DNA from: JBPOFY01 sp051252415
GTDB taxonomy: Bacteria; Verrucomicrobiota; Verrucomicrobiia; Opitutales; Coraliomargaritaceae
Length of the DNA stretch: 64,000 bases
NCBI GenBank assembly: GCA_051252415.1
Contig: JBPOGA010000020.1
Coordinates: 1-64,000, forward strand
Reading direction: 5' to 3'
In this document: positions 43,764 through 53,853 of the stretch, in pieces
Numbering within the stretch: position 1 is the first letter of the stretch
Layout of the letters: each line of letters begins with the position of its first letter
Program-made: the position numbers and the translations under genes
The notes under the pieces: model-generated
Database searches by the model: none
Seen by the model: the letters and a program-made list of their open reading frames with translations, nothing else
Told to the model about the DNA's origin: nothing

Positions 43764-44924
43764 ATGACCTTAAACTGTCAGCATTGCGGCACCCGTTACC
43801 ATGAGTTTGTTGGGCATAACGGCTATTGCTGTTCTGGGTGTGAACAGGTCGCGTGTCTTATTAAGGAGGGAGGACTCGCCGATTATTATGCACTCCAAGA
43901 TCGTGCGGGTCGGCCGCCTGAATTGGAACCCGAATTGTTCGACCGCTTAAAATGGGCGGTTGATTTACAGGCTAAAGTTGAGGGTCTGCCTAGTCTGCCA
44001 CGAATAAGCATAGGGGTGAGTGGCATGTCCTGCTTAGGGTGCGCATGGCTGGTTGAGAAGTTAGCGCACGGGCAGGCTGGCATAGTTGCTGTGCGTGTTG
44101 AGCTTGAAACGAATATTGTAGTTATAGAGTGGATACGAGGTGAGTTTTCTTTAGAATCACTGCTTCGTGAGTGGGCGCGATTTGGGTATCTTTCTGATGG
44201 TCGCCAGTTGGAGTCTGTTGCTAAGCTTTCACCGTTGGCATGGCGAATCTGTTTGTGTGTATTATTTGCGGCAAATGGAGCGCTGTTGGCATTTTTACCG
44301 AGACTAGGAGTCGATCAGAGTGCGTATGTGGTGCTAGTTGATTTACTAGCATGGGTTGTTGCTGTTTTGGGATTGTTGGTGGGGGGCACATATTTTTTGC
44401 TGCCATCGATCAAGTCACTTCGCATGTCGCGACTGCATGAGGATTGGTTGTCAGTTTTGGCCATTGTGCTGTTGCTATGGGCTGTTGTATCAAGTGAAGT
44501 GGTGGAACTATGGATGGTTACTGCCTTGATTGCTCATATGCTTTTTTCACGCTGGGTGCATCGTATGCAGTGGCGCAGCTTTGAACAACCAGTGAGCCAT
44601 GTGCCGGAGTGGGGCATTATGGCTTTGCAGTGTTTTGTCGGAACTGTGCTTGTGGCTGGATTGATCGTGTGCCTCGTGAAGGGGGCAATTGCGGGCGCAG
44701 CCGTATTCACGGCAGCTAGTATCTATCCATTTGCCCGCAGCCTGCGATATTCACCTAAGCGTAGTTTTACGTTTTTAGTTTTCGCGACTGCCTTGTTCGG
44801 TATGTGGCTTAGTTATAGTTGTAGTAGCTTGCTACTTGCGATGGCATGGTTGCTCTTGAGTGGCGTGAGTTGCACATACTTATTTTTACGTTTAGCTAAC
44901 TTTCGCCAACAAACTATTACTTAA
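43764..44924 (+). CDS. CcoI/CopA-like N-terminal half lacking the P-type ATPase core
   Basis: A 386-residue membrane protein. The N-terminus has the metal-binding module of CcoI-type P-type ATPases (NCQHCGTRYHEF, YCCSGCEQV), then a heavy-metal-associated domain with GMSCLGCAWLVEKL near residue 95. Eight or so hydrophobic segments follow (about 165-370). No actuator motif, no CPC transport motif, no DKTGT phosphorylation site and no nucleotide-binding domain are present, and none is found in the next reading frame. It cannot be a pump by itself. It may be a copper chaperone or maturation factor for a heme-copper oxidase. The stop codon touches the start of the next gene. Confidence 0.75.
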   Translation: MTLNCQHCGTRYHEFVGHNGYCCSGCEQVACLIKEGGLADYYALQDRAGRPPELEPELFDRLKWAVDLQAKVEGLPSLPRISIGVSGMSCLGCAWLVEKLAHGQAGIVAVRVELETNIVVIEWIRGEFSLESLLREWARFGYLSDGRQLESVAKLSPLAWRICLCVLFAANGALLAFLPRLGVDQSAYVVLVDLLAWVVAVLGLLVGGTYFLLPSIKSLRMSRLHEDWLSVLAIVLLLWAVVSSEVVELWMVTALIAHMLFSRWVHRMQWRSFEQPVSHVPEWGIMALQCFVGTVLVAGLIVCLVKGAIAGAAVFTAASIYPFARSLRYSPKRSFTFLVFATALFGMWLSYSCSSLLLAMAWLLLSGVSCTYLFLRLANFRQQTIT

Positions 44925-45548
44925 ATGTTAGAAGGAATCACAACTGGCTTGATCATGTCACTGACACTGTTCCCTGGAGCTGTGTGGCTGGCTAAGGTTG
45001 GTATCGCTGGCGGCCTGCGCCAAACGATAGCCGTAGGGCTAGGCTTGTGGCTCTCGCAGTTGGCGTGGCTCATGTTTGCGATTCCAGGCTTAATGATGAT
45101 GTATAAGCATCTACATTTTATGCATGCAGGCATGCACCTCTTTGCCGCATTTGTTCTAGTATATATGGCGTTGAAGTTCTTTCGCACCAAACGCGTAGAG
45201 CAATTGGATGATGTTGAGGGCTTGCCGTCGTCGCTTACATTGTTCCGCACGACATTTAATCAGTCCTTTTCGATGCCGATGCGCTTACCTGCAGCGATGG
45301 CTATCTTGTTAGCAACAGGAACATATATAAACCACGATCCGATTTGGGGCGTAGTGCCTTCAATTGCTCTCGGTGCCTTAATTGGTGTCACTTGGTGGTG
45401 GGGGCAGTTTACTTTTTTAGCTATATTTTTTGCGAAGCGAGTGTCTTATCCGATAACGATTAAGTCATTGAATAAATTGCGTCCATTTTGCGCCGCGACC
45501 TGCTTATGTTTAGCAGTCGTTTCCGTACTGCTGGGGGTGTCGCGCTAA
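44925..45548 (+). CDS. LysE-like multi-pass membrane protein
   Basis: A 207-residue protein with about six transmembrane segments. The opening GITTGLIMSLTLFPGAVWLAKVG, with a proline-glycine in the first helix, and the later ATGTYINHDPIWGVVP resemble LysE/RhtB-type exporters, though similarity is weak by eye. It begins directly after the stop codon of the ATPase-less CcoI-like gene (TAAATG), so both are surely co-expressed. A role in metal or small-molecule export with that partner is inferred. Its stop overlaps the mscS stop by four bases on the opposite strand. Confidence 0.65.
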   Translation: MLEGITTGLIMSLTLFPGAVWLAKVGIAGGLRQTIAVGLGLWLSQLAWLMFAIPGLMMMYKHLHFMHAGMHLFAAFVLVYMALKFFRTKRVEQLDDVEGLPSSLTLFRTTFNQSFSMPMRLPAAMAILLATGTYINHDPIWGVVPSIALGALIGVTWWWGQFTFLAIFFAKRVSYPITIKSLNKLRPFCAATCLCLAVVSVLLGVSR

Positions 45549-46372
45549 GATTCTTTTTGAATCAAATGCACATCGCGCTGTGGGAATGGGATGTTGATCT
45601 TCGCTTCCTCTAGCGCACGAAAAACCGCCATGTTGATTTGATAGCGTGTGCGATGGTATGCGTTGGTAGGCACCCATACGCGATAGCCGATATTGATTGA
45701 AGAATCGCCGAAGTCTTCGATGCCGACATCTGGGTCGCGATTGGGCGCGATACCATCTATGGTTTTCACGGCTGCGGTGATGCAATCGATTGCATTCTGT
45801 GGGTCGGCACCGTAATCGATGCCGACAACTGCTTCCACTATTTTGTATTCGTAGGAGTTGGTAAAGATTTCGCCGAGCACTTTACGATTTGGAATCGTGA
45901 TGCGTTCTTCATCCTCATTGATCAACTGTGTATTGCCAAGGTTGACGCTATCGACTGTGCCACAAAGACCGTTGAGGGTAAGTGTGTCGCCCACCACGAA
46001 TGGACGTGTGATGATGAGGACAACACCTGCACCATAGTTTGAGATGGGGCCTTGCACGGCTAAGCTAAGGCCGAAGGCACTGGCACCTAAGAGTGCGATG
46101 AACGGGGTGACCTCGATGTTCGCCTTACTCAGCGACATGATAAGCGCAAAGATGATTATTACAACCTTGGTGAAGCTCGCAAAGAACCGTGCGAGTGTTG
46201 GATCAAGGCCCTTCTTGTTACAAATATTAAGGATTAAATTTGCGATTTTCTTTCCCACCCAGAAACCGAGAACTAGAATGAGCACCGCAATGAGCAGGCG
46301 CATGCCATTCTCTACGAAATAGAGAATCAGTTTGTTCTTAAGCTCCTCGAGTTGTTGTAGTTCTTCGTCCAT
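45545..46372 (-). CDS. mscS: small-conductance mechanosensitive channel
   Basis: A 275-residue MscS-type channel relieving turgor on hypo-osmotic shock. Three transmembrane helices include the pore-lining TM3 (ALLGASAFGLSLAVQGPISNYGAGVVLI in part), rich in Gly and Ala. The cytoplasmic beta domain follows with PFVVGDTLTLNGLCGTVDSV and ITIPNRKVLGEIFTN. The C-terminal alpha/beta domain ends in FPQRDVHLIQ. Length and order match E. coli MscS. Confidence 0.93.
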   Translation of the reverse strand: MDEELQQLEELKNKLILYFVENGMRLLIAVLILVLGFWVGKKIANLILNICNKKGLDPTLARFFASFTKVVIIIFALIMSLSKANIEVTPFIALLGASAFGLSLAVQGPISNYGAGVVLIITRPFVVGDTLTLNGLCGTVDSVNLGNTQLINEDEERITIPNRKVLGEIFTNSYEYKIVEAVVGIDYGADPQNAIDCITAAVKTIDGIAPNRDPDVGIEDFGDSSINIGYRVWVPTNAYHRTRYQINMAVFRALEEAKINIPFPQRDVHLIQKES

Positions 46373-46423
46373 CTATTTACAGAAGCGGAAAACGGCACAT
46401 TGGAAAAGCCTAAAGCGGTATGG

Positions 46424-47317
46424 CTACTCGTCTTCGAGTCCAGACCACCAGTCATCTGATTTACGTAGTGAGTCTGGTGTATGACCTGCTTCGCGTAACT
46501 CCCGCAGGCTCAATGAACGATGGCGTTTGGCCAGTCGTTGACCGCTAGTATCGCAAAGAAGCGGGGTGTGATAAAAACGAGGTGGTTGCAGTCCGAGAGC
46601 TTTATATATGAGGAGCTGTCGCGCAGTTGAAATCAGCAGATCCTCGCCGCGCACCACCTCGGTGATCTCCATGGCCGCATCATCGACAACCACAGCTAGC
46701 TCATAGGCGGGCACGCCGTCCTTACGCCAGATGAGGAAGTCGCCGAAGTCGTGCTGGCATTGAAATGTGCAGGGCCCCAGTCGGACATCGTCGAATTCGA
46801 TCTTTGTGTAGTCTGGCACACGAAAGCGCCAGTTGGTTTCACCTGGTGATTCAGCTGCTTTACCATAGCCAACGGGTGGTCGCCAGTTTTCTGGATAGAT
46901 TTGCTCGGCGGTTTCATCTTCAGGATGTGGTGCCAGCGCTGCACGAGCGACATCTTTACGCGACTTATCGCATGGGTAAATGTAACCTGCATTTTTGAGG
47001 TGCTCCCAGGCGTTCAGAAATCGGTCGTGTCGTTCACTTTGGCGATAAGGGCCTGCTTTACCGCCGACATCGGGTCCTTCTTGCCAATCGCAGCCGAACC
47101 AGCGTAGATCCTCAATTGCACCGTCGCAGAACTCTGGCTTGCAGCGTTGCGGGTCGAGATCCTCGTCGCGGTAGATGAGTTGTCCGCCCGACTCGCGCGC
47201 ACGCTCCATCGCAATCCAAAACGTTCGCGCATGACCGAGGTGTAAATATCCGGTTGGTGTGGGTGCAATGCGTCCTCGGTATTTAGAACTCATGAGAGTA
47301 GTCTTTGCATTATTCAT
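46424..47317 (-). CDS. gluQ: glutamyl-Q tRNA(Asp) synthetase
   Basis: A 297-residue paralogue of glutamyl-tRNA synthetase lacking the anticodon-binding domain. It attaches glutamate to queuosine in tRNA-Asp. The HIGH-type motif is HLGHA after RGRIAPTPTGY, the substrate region YRDEDLDPQRC follows, and the KMSKS counterpart is LAKRHRS near the C-terminus. YPCDKSRKDVARA retains one cysteine of the usual zinc site. A methionine eight codons inside (47293) is an equally plausible start. queA for the queuosine precursor is in the same window. Confidence 0.92.
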   Translation of the reverse strand: MNNAKTTLMSSKYRGRIAPTPTGYLHLGHARTFWIAMERARESGGQLIYRDEDLDPQRCKPEFCDGAIEDLRWFGCDWQEGPDVGGKAGPYRQSERHDRFLNAWEHLKNAGYIYPCDKSRKDVARAALAPHPEDETAEQIYPENWRPPVGYGKAAESPGETNWRFRVPDYTKIEFDDVRLGPCTFQCQHDFGDFLIWRKDGVPAYELAVVVDDAAMEITEVVRGEDLLISTARQLLIYKALGLQPPRFYHTPLLCDTSGQRLAKRHRSLSLRELREAGHTPDSLRKSDDWWSGLEDE

Positions 47318-47414
47318 TTTTTTCGCAAGTCGTTGCTTTAGCTAAAGTGAACTTTTTTGAAGCGTCATTTTCATGCGCTGGCCAAAGCCCTAGATCTGTG
47401 CATATTGATAGGGT

Positions 47415-47864
47415 ATGGAAATCAGTGGTACCATTCATGAGCTAGTGCAGTATGTTATTCTGTTGGGCATCGCTTATGCCTTAGCGTTGCCGCTGGGATT
47501 GAATCGAGAGATGAAGGCGAATGGTGCTGGCTTGCGCACCTTCCCGATTGTTGCGATGGCAGCGTGTGCGTTTCTGTTGGTTGGTCGTGCGGTTTTGCCC
47601 GAGGGTGATGCGCAGGCACGAATCATGTATGGCTTAATGACTGGGATCGGCTTTATCGGTGGCGGTGCGATTATTAAAGGTAATGGTAAAGTGAGCGGAA
47701 CGGCTACGGCTTCCAGCATCTGGGCAACCGGCGCGATAGGTATGGCGGTGGCTTATCAGCAATATGCCATCGCGATCGTGCTAAGTGGCGCTACTTTTTT
47801 AACGCTTCATTTTGGAATGTCGGCTAAGCGAGAGTTGAACGGGGAACCCGAAGAGGAAGCCTAA
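47415..47864 (+). CDS. MgtC/SapB-family membrane protein
   Basis: A 149-residue inner-membrane protein with four hydrophobic segments. ALALPLGLNREMKANGAGLRTF and MTGIGFIGGGAIIKGNGKVSGTATASSIW (quoted in part) are the MgtC/SapB signature. It lacks the C-terminal soluble domain of Salmonella MgtC, so it is the short SapB-like form. MgtC proteins modulate magnesium homeostasis or ATP synthase, but the role of short forms is unclear. Confidence 0.9.
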   Translation: MEISGTIHELVQYVILLGIAYALALPLGLNREMKANGAGLRTFPIVAMAACAFLLVGRAVLPEGDAQARIMYGLMTGIGFIGGGAIIKGNGKVSGTATASSIWATGAIGMAVAYQQYAIAIVLSGATFLTLHFGMSAKRELNGEPEEEA

Positions 47865-47964
47865 GCCGGTAATGTGTGCGAGCATGTGATGCATCGCTAA
47901 TTTTCTGCGAATTAGATGAAACAAGTTGTGCTCTACTGCGCTCTGTTTAGATCTATTGAACGCT

Positions 47965-50900
47965 GTGAAAAGAAATCGATGCATCCGCACGCTGATTCGA
48001 CTGTTGGTTTATGGTTTGGTTGGTTTTAGCTGCATACTGGTAACCAGTATCTGGTGGCTACCGCTGGCGCTACCGTCAATTTTAAGCGTCGCGGGGATAG
48101 AGGTTCAATCGGTGCAGCGTCTGGACTCGGGGCGGTTACAATTAACCGAGGTGAGTTATATCTCGGGCGCAGTTTGTGTGGAGGTGCAGTCGTTAGAGCA
48201 CCCTTCGCTACATCAATATGCGTGGGAGCGCTTTATCACGAAATTCTCGGAGGCTTCGCTCATTGATGTGAAATCTGTGGAGCTAGAGTTACTGTCCACA
48301 GAGGGTGGCGAGGGGGCTGAGGGAGCGACAGATACGGTTTCGGTGGTGCAACAGTTACGCGTCACGATGGCGGGCGTGGAGGCGTGGCTGCCACCACTGA
48401 AATGTGATGAGCTGTTGATTCGCACTCCAAGCGGGGCACCTGCATTGATTGCGCGTGAGATTAGGCTAAGCAATTGGCACTTGGCCGCTTGCTTAGAGAA
48501 CCCCCGATTGCCTGAACCGTTAATAGTAGAGGCTTCTTTGACTCCTCAAGAAATATGGACTGCCCAAGTGGTGGCTGAAGCCATCGGGTTAGATGCGGAT
48601 CTAACGCTCAGCCCTACGGAGCAAGGTTTCGACCTCAATATTGAGTTACATAAAGCCACAGAGACTGCAGTTGGAGTAATCACATTTATCGATGGGCACT
48701 TATTGCCCGAGCGAGCAGAGTTTAGTTCGCGGCGTATTACAATTGATTCGGAGTGGTTGCCCGCGATGCAGTCACTAGAATGGAAGGAGGTGGCGATTTC
48801 AGAAGTGGATCTGCGTTGGGAGGATCGCAGCTATATTGGAGCACTAAAGCTACAATCTGAGGTGGTCGCAGGTGAGCAGCCCTCGGTTCCAGTGGATGGG
48901 AGTATTGAGTTCTCCGGAGACTTGGAAACCTTACGTCTCGGAGTTTTTCAGCTGAATGCAAGTTGGGGGCAGTTGAGTTTGAGTCAGCCTTTGGAAATAC
49001 GCTTGGAGGATGGGAACGTGTCTCAGTTCGCCGAATTAAAGGCAGATGTTGATTTGTCGCGGCAGTCGTTTGTGTCGGCGGATGGTCGAGTCGAGGCTTC
49101 CTTGCGTGTCGTGCCGTCACTCGCTACGGGTCCAAATGTGAGCTTCGAGTTAAGTGCGACAGATTTCGCTTATGACACATATGAAGTGGCCCGAGTGGAT
49201 GTTTTGGGTCGTTTAGAGGGAACGGATCTTTCGGTAGAGCGATTGTTTGTTCAGCCACTTCCTGACGATGATGGAGGAGTCGAATTAAGTGGGCGCGCAG
49301 ACTTTTCGACAAAGACTTTAGATTTTAATTATAAGGTGTTTCTGTCTTCTGATTGGATTAACGGAGTCGTCGATCAGGTGACCGTGCTGAATGCGTTGGA
49401 AACGAGTGGTCATGTTTCGGGCAATTTTACTCAGCCGATGATTGCAGGTGAGTTGGCCGCAATTACTGTCGAGTATCCAGGGGTGAAGCCTGTCACGGTT
49501 AAGGGAAACTATAAGAGCGACGGGGTGCATCTATTGAGTTTCGATGGCTCTGCTGCCGCCGCGGGCGCGGTGATAGATGCTGCTTTCAGGACGCATGTGA
49601 TGGAGGACCGTATATCTGTAGAGGTGGATCAATTCACTTGGACGGATCCCGTGCGTCCTACCTTGAAATTGATGAAGCCGACACGCTTGAGTTATCAATT
49701 TTCCGGGCCAGCTGATTTTCCGGAGTCGCGCCTTGTGGTGGAGCCTTTTCATCTAGCTGCTCCCGAATTGGAGATTCAAGGTGGATGGAGTGTTGATGCA
49801 GGCTTAGACTTGCTCGTAAGCAATGTTGACTTGCAGCGAGTCGGGCGTTGGGTGAACCGTGAATTACCTTCGGTTGCGATCGAATCAGTCGCACTTTCCT
49901 TGTCCGAATTGCGGCCTTGGGTGGTCGGTTCGGTTGAGGTGCATATGGAAAGTCGGGCTGTAGGCGAGGCTGCTCCCTTGCGTGTTGATCTAACTGCTCA
50001 ATTAACATCGTCTGGTCTGCAGGTGGAAGCGGTTGAGTGCATGTTTTCGGGCGAACCCTTACTCAAGGGCGCGATTGTTGCGCCAGTTGCGTTTCAATTG
50101 CCAGTCGAGGATAAGCCTTTTTGGCAGTTATTTACGGATGGTGACTTGGTTGCCGAGTTGTCGGGATCGGTCACTCCTGCGTTTTCGGATTGGTTGCTCA
50201 GCTATACCAACGTGAAAGTGAGTGAGGCTCGCTTGGATTTGAATGTTCAAGGGACGATTCAAAAGCCAGTTGGATTGATGGAGATGTCTGTTGCATCTTT
50301 AGAGTCACCGGCAACGCGCGGCATCAAGGTCGATCGTATCGAAATCTCGGCAAGGGCCGAACGGGATGAGATTCAGTTAGAGCGTTTTAAATTCCTGATC
50401 AATCAAAGTGAAGTGGCTGGCGTGCTACGTTTACCAACGGAGGGTTTTGCTGGGGCTTTGATGGGCGAAATGGACCAACGCAAGGAATGGTTCGGAAACG
50501 CAACCGGGCGTGTTGAGTTGGTTGATTGGGCAGCCGAAGATTGGATTGATTTCTTGCCTGCCTTGATGCGACGTAGTGGTCGTTTGAGTGGTTCGCTCTC
50601 ATTGAAGCCAGGTTGGGATTTAGCAGGGAACTTGTCTTTTAAAGAGTTTGCGTTACGACCGACCGATTCGTTGCCATCGATCGATTTGATTGGTGGGCAG
50701 GTGGAACTCTCCAACCGCATGCTCACGGTGGACAAGGCATCTGCCCAAGTTGGGGGGAGCTCCGTGGCGTTTACTGGATGGTTGAATGCGAGTGATTTGA
50801 AGCGTCCATTGTGGGAGTTTAGTGTGAATGGTTTGAATGTGCCACTGGTGCGCACGACAGATATGATTTTGCGTAGTGATCTGAATATACAGGCCAGTCA

Positions 50901-51666
50901 TACGAACCCAACGGAGACGCCGCTGATAAGTGGGGCATTAAAATTGCGTTCCAGCACGATGCTCGTGGAGTTTGATCCATTGGCTCCGAATGTAGAAACA
51001 GGACCCCGGTCCAAGCCGCCGTTCTTTTCCATCTCAGAGCCCACACTTGCCGATTGGCGCTTTGATATTAAAATCACTGGGGATTCGTTCATGCGCGTGC
51101 GCAGTCCGTATTTTCGGACGCAGTTGTCGGCCGATTTTGATCTTGGAGGCACCTTTGATGAGCCCTTGTTGATTGGGTCCGTTCGAACGGTAGATGGTGA
51201 GTTACGCTTTCCGGGAGCGAAAATGCGGATTACCAATGGTGAGGCCTATATCGAACAAGGTCAGCCGAATGCCTTGCAGTTAGATTTTAACGGTATCGCA
51301 CAAAAGACCTCTCACATTATCACGATGGATGTTACGCAATCGTTGGATGATCCACACATACAGTTTCAATCTACGCCTACCTTGTCGAATGCGGCGATTG
51401 TTCGACTGTTAACGACTGGGAGCACTACTGGAGGTGGCGTTGGCACGGTGGGGCTCTATCTTGGTCAAGGTTTACTTGGTGCGGGTGGTATGGAGGAACA
51501 GTTCTCTGACCGTGTGACCGTGGATGTCGGTGAAGAAACCAGCCGCAGCGGTCGCAATACAGTGGGGGTGCGTTACGACCTCTCTGAAGATGTTTTTCTG
51601 GAGGGTGCCTATGATGTGTATGACGCTTATAACTTAGATTTGATTTGGAGTATCTTTAAGCGATGA
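47965..51666 (+). CDS. tamB: translocation and assembly module TamB-like protein
   Basis: A 1233-residue protein anchored by one N-terminal helix (LLVYGLVGFSCILVTSIWWL) and spanning the periplasm. GTG 47965 is preferred over a TTG 13 codons upstream as it leaves a short basic leader before the anchor. The long middle is a succession of beta strands as in the AsmA/TamB bridge family. The C-terminal DUF490/TamB domain is recognisable: LIGSVRTVDGELRFPGAKMR, YIEQGQPNALQLDFNGIA and the end RYDLSEDVFLEGAYD. Such proteins help insert outer-membrane proteins or move lipids. Its stop overlaps the tamA start as ATGA. Confidence 0.9.
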   Translation: MKRNRCIRTLIRLLVYGLVGFSCILVTSIWWLPLALPSILSVAGIEVQSVQRLDSGRLQLTEVSYISGAVCVEVQSLEHPSLHQYAWERFITKFSEASLIDVKSVELELLSTEGGEGAEGATDTVSVVQQLRVTMAGVEAWLPPLKCDELLIRTPSGAPALIAREIRLSNWHLAACLENPRLPEPLIVEASLTPQEIWTAQVVAEAIGLDADLTLSPTEQGFDLNIELHKATETAVGVITFIDGHLLPERAEFSSRRITIDSEWLPAMQSLEWKEVAISEVDLRWEDRSYIGALKLQSEVVAGEQPSVPVDGSIEFSGDLETLRLGVFQLNASWGQLSLSQPLEIRLEDGNVSQFAELKADVDLSRQSFVSADGRVEASLRVVPSLATGPNVSFELSATDFAYDTYEVARVDVLGRLEGTDLSVERLFVQPLPDDDGGVELSGRADFSTKTLDFNYKVFLSSDWINGVVDQVTVLNALETSGHVSGNFTQPMIAGELAAITVEYPGVKPVTVKGNYKSDGVHLLSFDGSAAAAGAVIDAAFRTHVMEDRISVEVDQFTWTDPVRPTLKLMKPTRLSYQFSGPADFPESRLVVEPFHLAAPELEIQGGWSVDAGLDLLVSNVDLQRVGRWVNRELPSVAIESVALSLSELRPWVVGSVEVHMESRAVGEAAPLRVDLTAQLTSSGLQVEAVECMFSGEPLLKGAIVAPVAFQLPVEDKPFWQLFTDGDLVAELSGSVTPAFSDWLLSYTNVKVSEARLDLNVQGTIQKPVGLMEMSVASLESPATRGIKVDRIEISARAERDEIQLERFKFLINQSEVAGVLRLPTEGFAGALMGEMDQRKEWFGNATGRVELVDWAAEDWIDFLPALMRRSGRLSGSLSLKPGWDLAGNLSFKEFALRPTDSLPSIDLIGGQVELSNRMLTVDKASAQVGGSSVAFTGWLNASDLKRPLWEFSVNGLNVPLVRTTDMILRSDLNIQASHTNPTETPLISGALKLRSSTMLVEFDPLAPNVETGPRSKPPFFSISEPTLADWRFDIKITGDSFMRVRSPYFRTQLSADFDLGGTFDEPLLIGSVRTVDGELRFPGAKMRITNGEAYIEQGQPNALQLDFNGIAQKTSHIITMDVTQSLDDPHIQFQSTPTLSNAAIVRLLTTGSTTGGGVGTVGLYLGQGLLGAGGMEEQFSDRVTVDVGEETSRSGRNTVGVRYDLSEDVFLEGAYDVYDAYNLDLIWSIFKR

Positions 51667-53738
51667 AGCGGTTATTAGTTATAGCGATACTGGGGAGTTT
51701 GTTGGCTGCATCGTTGCACGGACAGAGTAATCTTCACGTTACAGGATTAGGCTTTTTTCAGAACCGAAGTTTGGATGCCCGTTTGTCTTTTTTGCATAAC
51801 GTGGATCCGAAGGAAGCAGTGAACTTGGACGCTGCCATACTTGAAGACACCGCCTTTTTGCTGATTGAGCAAATGAAGCGCAAAGGCTACTTATCGCCGA
51901 GTATCGAAGGTCGGTTTCAAGTCGGAGAGGTTTTGCGAACTGTCCGGTGGGAGGGCTCCTATGCGATCCAATTGGAAGTCGATTTTGTCGCAGATGCTGC
52001 CGAGTTTCTAATTACTCCAGGGGTTTTGTCCTATTACGATTCTGTTCAAGTTCTCGGCGTGGGTGCGATCGAGTCGGAAACAGTGGAACGGTTTTTTATA
52101 CCCGGAGGAACCTTGTTTGCGGGTAAGCAGGCAAAGGTCTTTACTTATGAAAACTTAGAGCGCCGGAATGGGCGACTCTTGCGCGCATTGGATGATCTCG
52201 GCTATCGCTCCGCTCGGGTGATTGATCGGCAGGTAGAGGAAGACCCTGCAAGTGGTGCGGTGCAGGTGAAGTTGGAGCTCGAACAGGGACCACCCTATCA
52301 GGTGGATGGCGCTGAGGTCGTGATAACTCGAATGGGTGAGAAGAAAATACGACTCGATTCGCATGAGGGGCTTATTTTGACCCGGGGATGGGAACAAGAG
52401 CAGCGGGCGGCACTTCGGAGTGAAGCTTACAGGGCTGGGTATCCCGATGCGAAAGTAACGAGCGAAGTGGTGTCGGATGTTAAGGGCCCAGATGGTGTGA
52501 TCCGACGTAATCTACGTTATCATGTTGAATATGGGCAGGCGGTTGAACTTGCTGGTGTTGATTTTAAGGGTGATGAGGGAACCCGACGCTCGACATTGAG
52601 ACGGCAAGTTAAGTTGAAGGCGGGTGATCCTCTGGATCTTATCAAAGTGAGTGAGGCTCGTCGAAAGTTGATGGGCTTGGGCATTTATGAAAGGGTCGAT
52701 TTGAGCTTTGAGCCCAGTGCTGGTGATGCGCGTTCGGTCGTGTATGAATTGACTCCAAATCAGCGGAAAGAGCTTCAACTGCGAGGGGGCTGGGGCAGTT
52801 ATGAACTCGCGAGGCTTGGCTTTAAGTGGGAGCATCGCAACCCTTGGGGGCGGGCGCATCGCTATGAGGTCGAGGCTAAGCAGAGCGTGAAGGCGACACT
52901 GGGGGATGTGACTTACTCGGTCCCTCAGGTTTTTGGGAGTGATTTAACGGCGTATTTAAATGCTGAATACAGCTATCGGGAGGAGCTCTCGTTTGATCGA
53001 ACTGCGCAAGGGGTGGCGTTCGGAACTTCGACGCAACTTTCAGAGTCGGGGGTGCGGCTGGCAGTAGAATACGGGTTTTCAAAAGAGAACGCAGACCGAG
53101 ATGGCTTGGAAGCCTTCGACTCCGAAGAAGATGCCACGGTCGCGAGTGTGACTTTTCGGGCCTCGTTAGATAGGCGTGACGATTTCCTGGCTCCGACATC
53201 TGGGTATAACCTATTCGCAAGTTATAAGACGGCGGGGCAATGGCTTGGGGGGTCGGTTAACTTTCAGAAGTTGGAGATCGGCGGCACGTATCATTTTTCG
53301 ATCAGCGAAAGCACGATTGTTCACGCCGGGCTACGTGGTGGCACAATATTTTCGAGTGGTGACGCTGCGGATAATATTCCATTCAATGAGCGCTACTTTC
53401 AAGGAGGTGAGAATTCTGTGCGGGGCTATCAGGAGGGGGGTGCCTCGCCCTTAGATATCGATGGAGATGAGATTGGCGCGGAGACCTATGTGTTAGGGAA
53501 TCTTGAATTGGAACAGCGTTTATTCACACAGTTCTCGGTCGTGTTATTTTTGGATGCGGTGGCCAATTCGCGCAATGGGCTCTTTAATGAAGGTGATGAG
53601 TTGCTCTACTCTGTTGGTGCTGGATTGAGGTATAATACGATCGTAGGACCTTTACGTTTAGAATACGGCCACAACCCAGATCCGCGAGAGGATGATCCAA
53701 ATGGAACCGTTCACTTTTCGATAGGCTATCCCTTCTAA
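51663..53738 (+). CDS. tamA: BamA/TamA-family outer-membrane assembly protein
   Basis: A 691-residue exported Omp85 protein. Signal peptide (LLVIAILGSLLAASLHGQ) is followed by several POTRA domains to about residue 370 (YRAGYPDAKVTSEVV, LRRQVKLKAGDPLDL). A 16-strand barrel comes next with GGENSVRGYQEGGASPLD, the conserved VRGY lid motif, and a C-terminal strand GTVHFSIGYPF ending in Phe. Co-translation with tamB identifies it as TamA rather than the general BamA. No other bam gene is nearby. Confidence 0.9.
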   Translation: MKRLLVIAILGSLLAASLHGQSNLHVTGLGFFQNRSLDARLSFLHNVDPKEAVNLDAAILEDTAFLLIEQMKRKGYLSPSIEGRFQVGEVLRTVRWEGSYAIQLEVDFVADAAEFLITPGVLSYYDSVQVLGVGAIESETVERFFIPGGTLFAGKQAKVFTYENLERRNGRLLRALDDLGYRSARVIDRQVEEDPASGAVQVKLELEQGPPYQVDGAEVVITRMGEKKIRLDSHEGLILTRGWEQEQRAALRSEAYRAGYPDAKVTSEVVSDVKGPDGVIRRNLRYHVEYGQAVELAGVDFKGDEGTRRSTLRRQVKLKAGDPLDLIKVSEARRKLMGLGIYERVDLSFEPSAGDARSVVYELTPNQRKELQLRGGWGSYELARLGFKWEHRNPWGRAHRYEVEAKQSVKATLGDVTYSVPQVFGSDLTAYLNAEYSYREELSFDRTAQGVAFGTSTQLSESGVRLAVEYGFSKENADRDGLEAFDSEEDATVASVTFRASLDRRDDFLAPTSGYNLFASYKTAGQWLGGSVNFQKLEIGGTYHFSISESTIVHAGLRGGTIFSSGDAADNIPFNERYFQGGENSVRGYQEGGASPLDIDGDEIGAETYVLGNLELEQRLFTQFSVVLFLDAVANSRNGLFNEGDELLYSVGAGLRYNTIVGPLRLEYGHNPDPREDDPNGTVHFSIGYPF

Positions 53739-53853
53739 GGCAGATCGTATGCTTTCTCCTTGATCTTCAAAGAAATGCGGACAGCCTCCCTCCTTTCTAA
53801 ATTGGACCCGGATGCGTATATATGTTGGCCGGGCATTTCACCCATTGCTAATT

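Noticed and set aside
43764..45548. Possible frameshift splitting a full-length copper P-type ATPase into two frames
   Set aside because: The downstream frame is a coherent LysE-like membrane protein and no DKTGT or nucleotide-binding motif was found in any frame before mscS.
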